Assembly: GCA_039809405.1 (NCBI GenBank)
Contig: JBDHUX010000006.1
Span: forward strand, 1 to 20,922
Source: JBDHUX01 sp039809405
GTDB taxonomy: Bacteria > Patescibacteriota > Gracilibacteria > Absconditabacterales > Absconditicoccaceae
DNA: 20,922 bases
Direction of reading: 5' to 3'
Of this stretch, positions 17,415-20,922 are shown in pieces. Below the pieces are notes generated by a model, which worked only from the letters and a program-made list of their open reading frames with translations, did not search any database and was not told the origin of the DNA. Each line of letters opens with the position of its first letter. Within the stretch, counting starts at the first letter, position 1. Position numbers and translations under genes: made by a program.

Positions 17415-17644
17415 ACTCTCTATAGTTTTATATAAAATGATATTTTAGATATAATAGTTGCCAATATACAATTTCAATATTCATTTATATTATATATTTA
17501 ATATTATTAGTCAATAGATTGTTTATTTATAATACAATAAAATAATATATTTAGTTCATATAATGAGGAGTTTTATATAGATTTTATAAAACATAAAATT
17601 ATTATAAAAGTATAAGTTTATTTAAATTGCGTATTAAACAGATT
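17415..17644. other. AT-rich divergent intergenic region
   Basis: The gap between the half-sigma gene (-) and tyrS (+). Besides the minus-strand promoter listed separately, it holds a TATAAT at 17528-17533 and a TATTAA just before tyrS on the plus strand. No repeat copy, ORF or RNA gene is visible. Confidence 0.5.
17487..17514 (-). promoter_or_regulatory. Promoter of the half-sigma gene
   Basis: On the minus strand TTGACT (17514-17509) and TAATAT (17492-17487) are 16 bases apart. The -35 context CTATTGAC is the same as in the two rRNA-type promoters. The start codon is about 70 bases downstream. Confidence 0.6.
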
Positions 17645-18925
17645 ATGTACATATCATTGAGGAAAGAATTGGTGCAAAGATGACTATTGAAACAGTATAG
17701 CAATGAAGCTTTTTTTGACTTATATAACAAGTGATGAGAGGTATTTTATATTGGCATGGATCCTAGTGCAGATAGTCTGACAATAGGTAACTTTGCTATG
17801 TTCATGACTGCATTACAGTTCATGAAAAGATGAAATAAGCTGATCTTTATAGTATGAGGAGAGACGTGAATTATCTGAGATCCTGGTGGTAGAGATAGTG
17901 AAAGAAATCTTCAAACTATAGAACAGTTCGAGTATAATTTTAATAAAATAGATAGACAAGTGAAATTTTTACTAAAAAACATAAAAGAAATATCCGGTAT
18001 AAATTGTGAGTATACAATAAAAAATAATCACGACTTTTATATTGATATGAGTTTCACTGATTTCCTTAGAAATATAGGTAAACATATTACAGTAAATAAT
18101 ATGATCAAGAAAGAGACTGTAGCAAAAAGGATAGAAGATCCGGATAAGTCTATATCTTATACGGAGTTTAGTTATATGCTTATACAGTGATACGATTTTG
18201 TTAGATTGTATCAAGATTTTGATTGTAAACTACAAATATGTTGATCAGACCAACGAGGTAATGGCGTGACATGACTGGAATTAATAAGTAAAATGTTAGG
18301 TAAAAACGATGCATATGTTATGACATCTCCACTTATTTTAGACTCCCAGTGAAACAAATTTGGTAAGTCGGCTGGTAATGCTATCTGGTTAAGCCCAGAA
18401 AAGAATTCGCCATATTTTGTGTATCAATACTTCCTAAATACTACTGATCAAGATGTTGGTAGATTTTTAAAAATATATTCGTTATATACCATAGAAGAGA
18501 TAGATCAAATACAACAAGAACATGATCTACAACCAGAACTAAGATTTTGACAAAAGAAGCTTGCGCACGCGGTGTGTCAGATTGTATTTGGAACTACGCT
18601 TGCAGATCAAGCTAGGGATATTACAGAGTTTTTATTTGCTGATGATAAGATAGGGATTTTAAAAACTATGAGTATTACGCTAAAACAAAATATAGCAAAA
18701 GAGGTTTGAAGTATAGATCTTTCATCTAATGCAAATTCTAATATAAGCATAATAGATGCTCTTGTAGACAGCTGATTAACTATATCTCGTGGAGAAGCTA
18801 AGAAATTGATAGAACAGTGATGAATAAGTATAGACTGAAAGCAGGTAAAAGATATAAATTTTATTGTGAATAAAAATAATTTGATCATACAAAAGGGTAA
18901 AAAAGCTATGAAAATAATATTATAA
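17645..18925 (+). CDS. tyrS: Tyrosyl-tRNA synthetase
   Basis: This class Ic synthetase charges tRNA-Tyr. It is 426 residues with UGA = Gly, the normal bacterial length. YIGMDPSADSLTIGNF (about residues 36-51) corresponds to family FDPTADSLHIGHL, so the HIGH motif reads TIGN and the preceding Thr of DPTAD is Ser. GGETGIIGDPGGRDSER is the following active-site segment. YTEFSYMLIQGYDF and CGSDQRGNGVTGLELI carry the tyrosine-binding residues, and KFGKSAGNAIWL (about 239-250) is the KMSKS loop, as in E. coli-type TyrRS. A C-terminal S4-like RNA-binding domain (DALVDSGLTISRGEAKKLIEQGGISIDGKQV) completes the protein. It stops at TAA. A TATTAA about seven bases before the ATG suggests a leaderless transcript. 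Confidence 0.93.
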
Positions 18926-18999
18926 ATTGCTTTATTTTGTTATAGATCAGATTATATCATATCATTAGTATTTAATATAGTTTTAATATATATAATAAT

Positions 19000-20922
19000 A
19001 TGGCTAGAAGAAGAACTAGAAGAAGCGTATCAAGAAAAACTAAAGTAATAAAAATAGGTAAGCGGAATGTAGGTATACCAGTACTTATAGTATGTTTTTT
19101 GTATATCTTCACATACTTTTTTGCACCAGAAACTCCTATTGCAGTATTACTGGGCAAAGTATGAGATATGATATATGGGCAGAAATGAACTATCTATATA
19201 GCCTTCTTATGACTTCTATATTTTCTTGCTATATATAAAAAATCGTATCTTATAAAAAGTATATCAAATAGGTTTTTTTTATTGTCTGTATCAATATCAT
19301 CTATCATCAACTTCCCAGTAGTAGAAAACATAAATACAGATTATGTAAATTATGGTGGATATATATCATCTTGGTTGATAGAGATACTAAGACTTATGTT
19401 TTGAGATAATATAGCCGCCATAAAATTATTATGCTTGTTGTGTCTTATAGCTGGCATAATATGGATTATATTTGTATTAAATATAGAACTACCAAGAGTC
19501 ACTGTACCAAAGATACAAATACAAGCAAAAGATAAGCAAGAACTATCATCGAGATGATGATATAAGGATAATCTGAACAATTCTGATAATTCAAATAAAG
19601 TAAAAATAAGTAAAGATGCCTACGTAAATATATCAGAAAAGAACAATACATGACTATGACAAATAAATAAGGACGAAGACATCAAGTCCAAGCTCAAACA
19701 AGCAATATCAGCCAAACTTGGTTTGTCTAAATGATCTTATAATAAAGTATGAACATTTGATGAGTATTTTGATCAAGGTGGTAATACATCTTCAATTGAA
19801 AATAATATCAATTATAAAAAACCAGTTTTCCCAGCAGATAAACCTACTTTTGGTATACAGCTACTTGATCAGTCAGATAGTAAATCACAAGAGATAGATC
19901 ATGTCTTCATCCAAGAAAAGTGAAATCTTATACAGAAGAAATTTGCTGAGTTTGGCGTATGAGTAGATATAGCATGATACGATATATGACCCTCTGTAGT
20001 CCAGATAAAAGTGCAACCACACAACGGTGTCAAGTTATCTGATATAGAGAAACTAAAAAACGATCTAATGCTGTGACTTAGGGCCAAAACTTTGAGAATC
20101 ATAGCACCTATACCTGGTACACACTTTGTATGAATTGAAATTCCAAATCCCAAAGCGACTATGGTGAGATTGTCAGACATATTATCTAGTGATGAATTTA
20201 TGTCCAAAGTTCAAGATAATTTGACCAATCTCGCACTAGGTAAGTGAGTAGATGGTAAGATTAGTGTAAAATCCCTGGAATCTATGCCTCATCTGCTTAT
20301 AGCTTGAGCAACATGACAGGGTAAATCAGTATGAGTGAATGATTTCATACTTTCGCTCATATATCAAAACACTCCTGATGAACTCAAATTTATTATGATA
20401 GATCCAAAACAAGTAGAGATGGAACTTTATAGCTGATTACCGTATCTACTCTGCCCTATCGTTACAGATCCAGAAAAAGCTCTAAAAGCCCTGAAACGGG
20501 CCACAGTCGAGATGGATAACAGATATAGTTTACTAAAGCAGTATAGAGTAAAAAATATATCTGAGTACAACGAAGCAATATCGTCAAATAAAAATAATGA
20601 TAGTAACACAAGTAAGATGAATAGGATCGTAGTAGTGATAGATGAGTTAGCAGATCTTATGATGTCTGGTAAGAAAAAAGATGTAGAGCTATGTATCACA
20701 AGGATAGCACAAAAAGCAAGAGCCGTTGGTATGCACTTGATAGTAGCAACACAGAGACCTTCTGTCAATGTAATCACATGACTTATCAAAGCAAATATGC
20801 CCACAAGGATATCTTTTGGAGTGGTATCAAATGTAGACAGTAGAACTATACTTGATATGAAATGAGCAGAAGACTTACTAGGTAAGTGAGATATGTTGTA
20901 TCTTGACCCTAGCTCCAAGCAT
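19000..20922 (+). CDS. ftsK: FtsK/SpoIIIE DNA translocase (3' end beyond window)
   Basis: A membrane-anchored DNA pump for chromosome segregation at division, open for 641 residues to the right edge of the window. A basic N-terminus (MARRRTRRSVSRK) and about four membrane segments occupy roughly residues 1-165. A linker rich in Asn, Ser and Lys follows, then the alpha domain (GVDIAGYDIGPSVVQIKVQP to IPGTHFVGIEIPN). The RecA-like motor has Walker A GATGQGKSVG (about residues 437-446), where three of the glycines are TGA codons, then IMIDPKQVEMELYSGLPYL and Walker B RIVVVIDELADLMM. TRIAQKARAVGMHLIVATQRPSVNVITGLIKANMPTRISF is also characteristic. The end of the motor and any gamma domain lie outside. 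The ATG is preceded by an A/T-rich stretch with TATAAT-like boxes. Confidence 0.95.

Noticed and set aside
20427..20918. Minus-strand ORF of 163 codons
   Set aside because: It lies antisense to the FtsK motor domain, whose Walker motifs prove the plus-strand frame.

Overview
The window comes from an AT-rich bacterium that reads UGA as glycine (genetic code 25, known from Absconditabacteria/SR1 and Gracilibacteria). Under the standard code nearly every gene here looks shattered. With UGA = Gly they become full-length housekeeping proteins, and the UGA codons fall on invariant glycines: the FtsK Walker A loop, the GyrB TOPRIM loop, the ArgRS HIGH motif and the TrhO active-site loop. Confident genes stop only at TAA or TAG. 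I cannot decide between the two phyla.

Layout. 1-172: divergent region with an rRNA-type promoter and boxA pointing left out of the window, and a probable leaderless promoter for argS. 173-7140 (+): argS, a histidine phosphatase, a uvrA cut off at 467 residues, a GNAT acetyltransferase, trhO and an MFS transporter, ending at a terminator. 7265-17414 (mostly -): gyrA, an SPFH/band-7 protein, an unrecognised 325-residue protein, gyrB, a sigma-70 factor and a half-sized sigma-like protein. 17645-20922 (+): tyrS and ftsK, the latter running off the right edge.

Two plus-strand transcription units interrupt the minus-strand block and are the most unusual part. Unit A (about 10081-10905) starts at a second copy of the rRNA-type promoter plus boxA, here with an (AG)10 tract between -35 and -10. 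It carries a UGA-free ORF for a secreted, beta-rich 200-residue protein, and its RNA can fold into a tandem series of perfect hairpins. Unit B (about 12185-12757) has its own promoter and terminator and folds on paper into about 13 successive helices, two capped by GNRA tetraloops. Its only ORF would end at UGA, which is not a stop in this organism. I read B as a large structured noncoding RNA of unknown class and A as an unusually structured mRNA, possibly with a second role as RNA.

Other oddities: HIGH-motif histidines are replaced in both ArgRS and TyrRS, and GyrA lacks a recognisable GyrA box. A dispersed palindromic repeat family lies between genes. Shine-Dalgarno sequences are not evident before any gene inspected. 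No tRNA, rRNA, CRISPR array or insertion sequence was seen inside the window.
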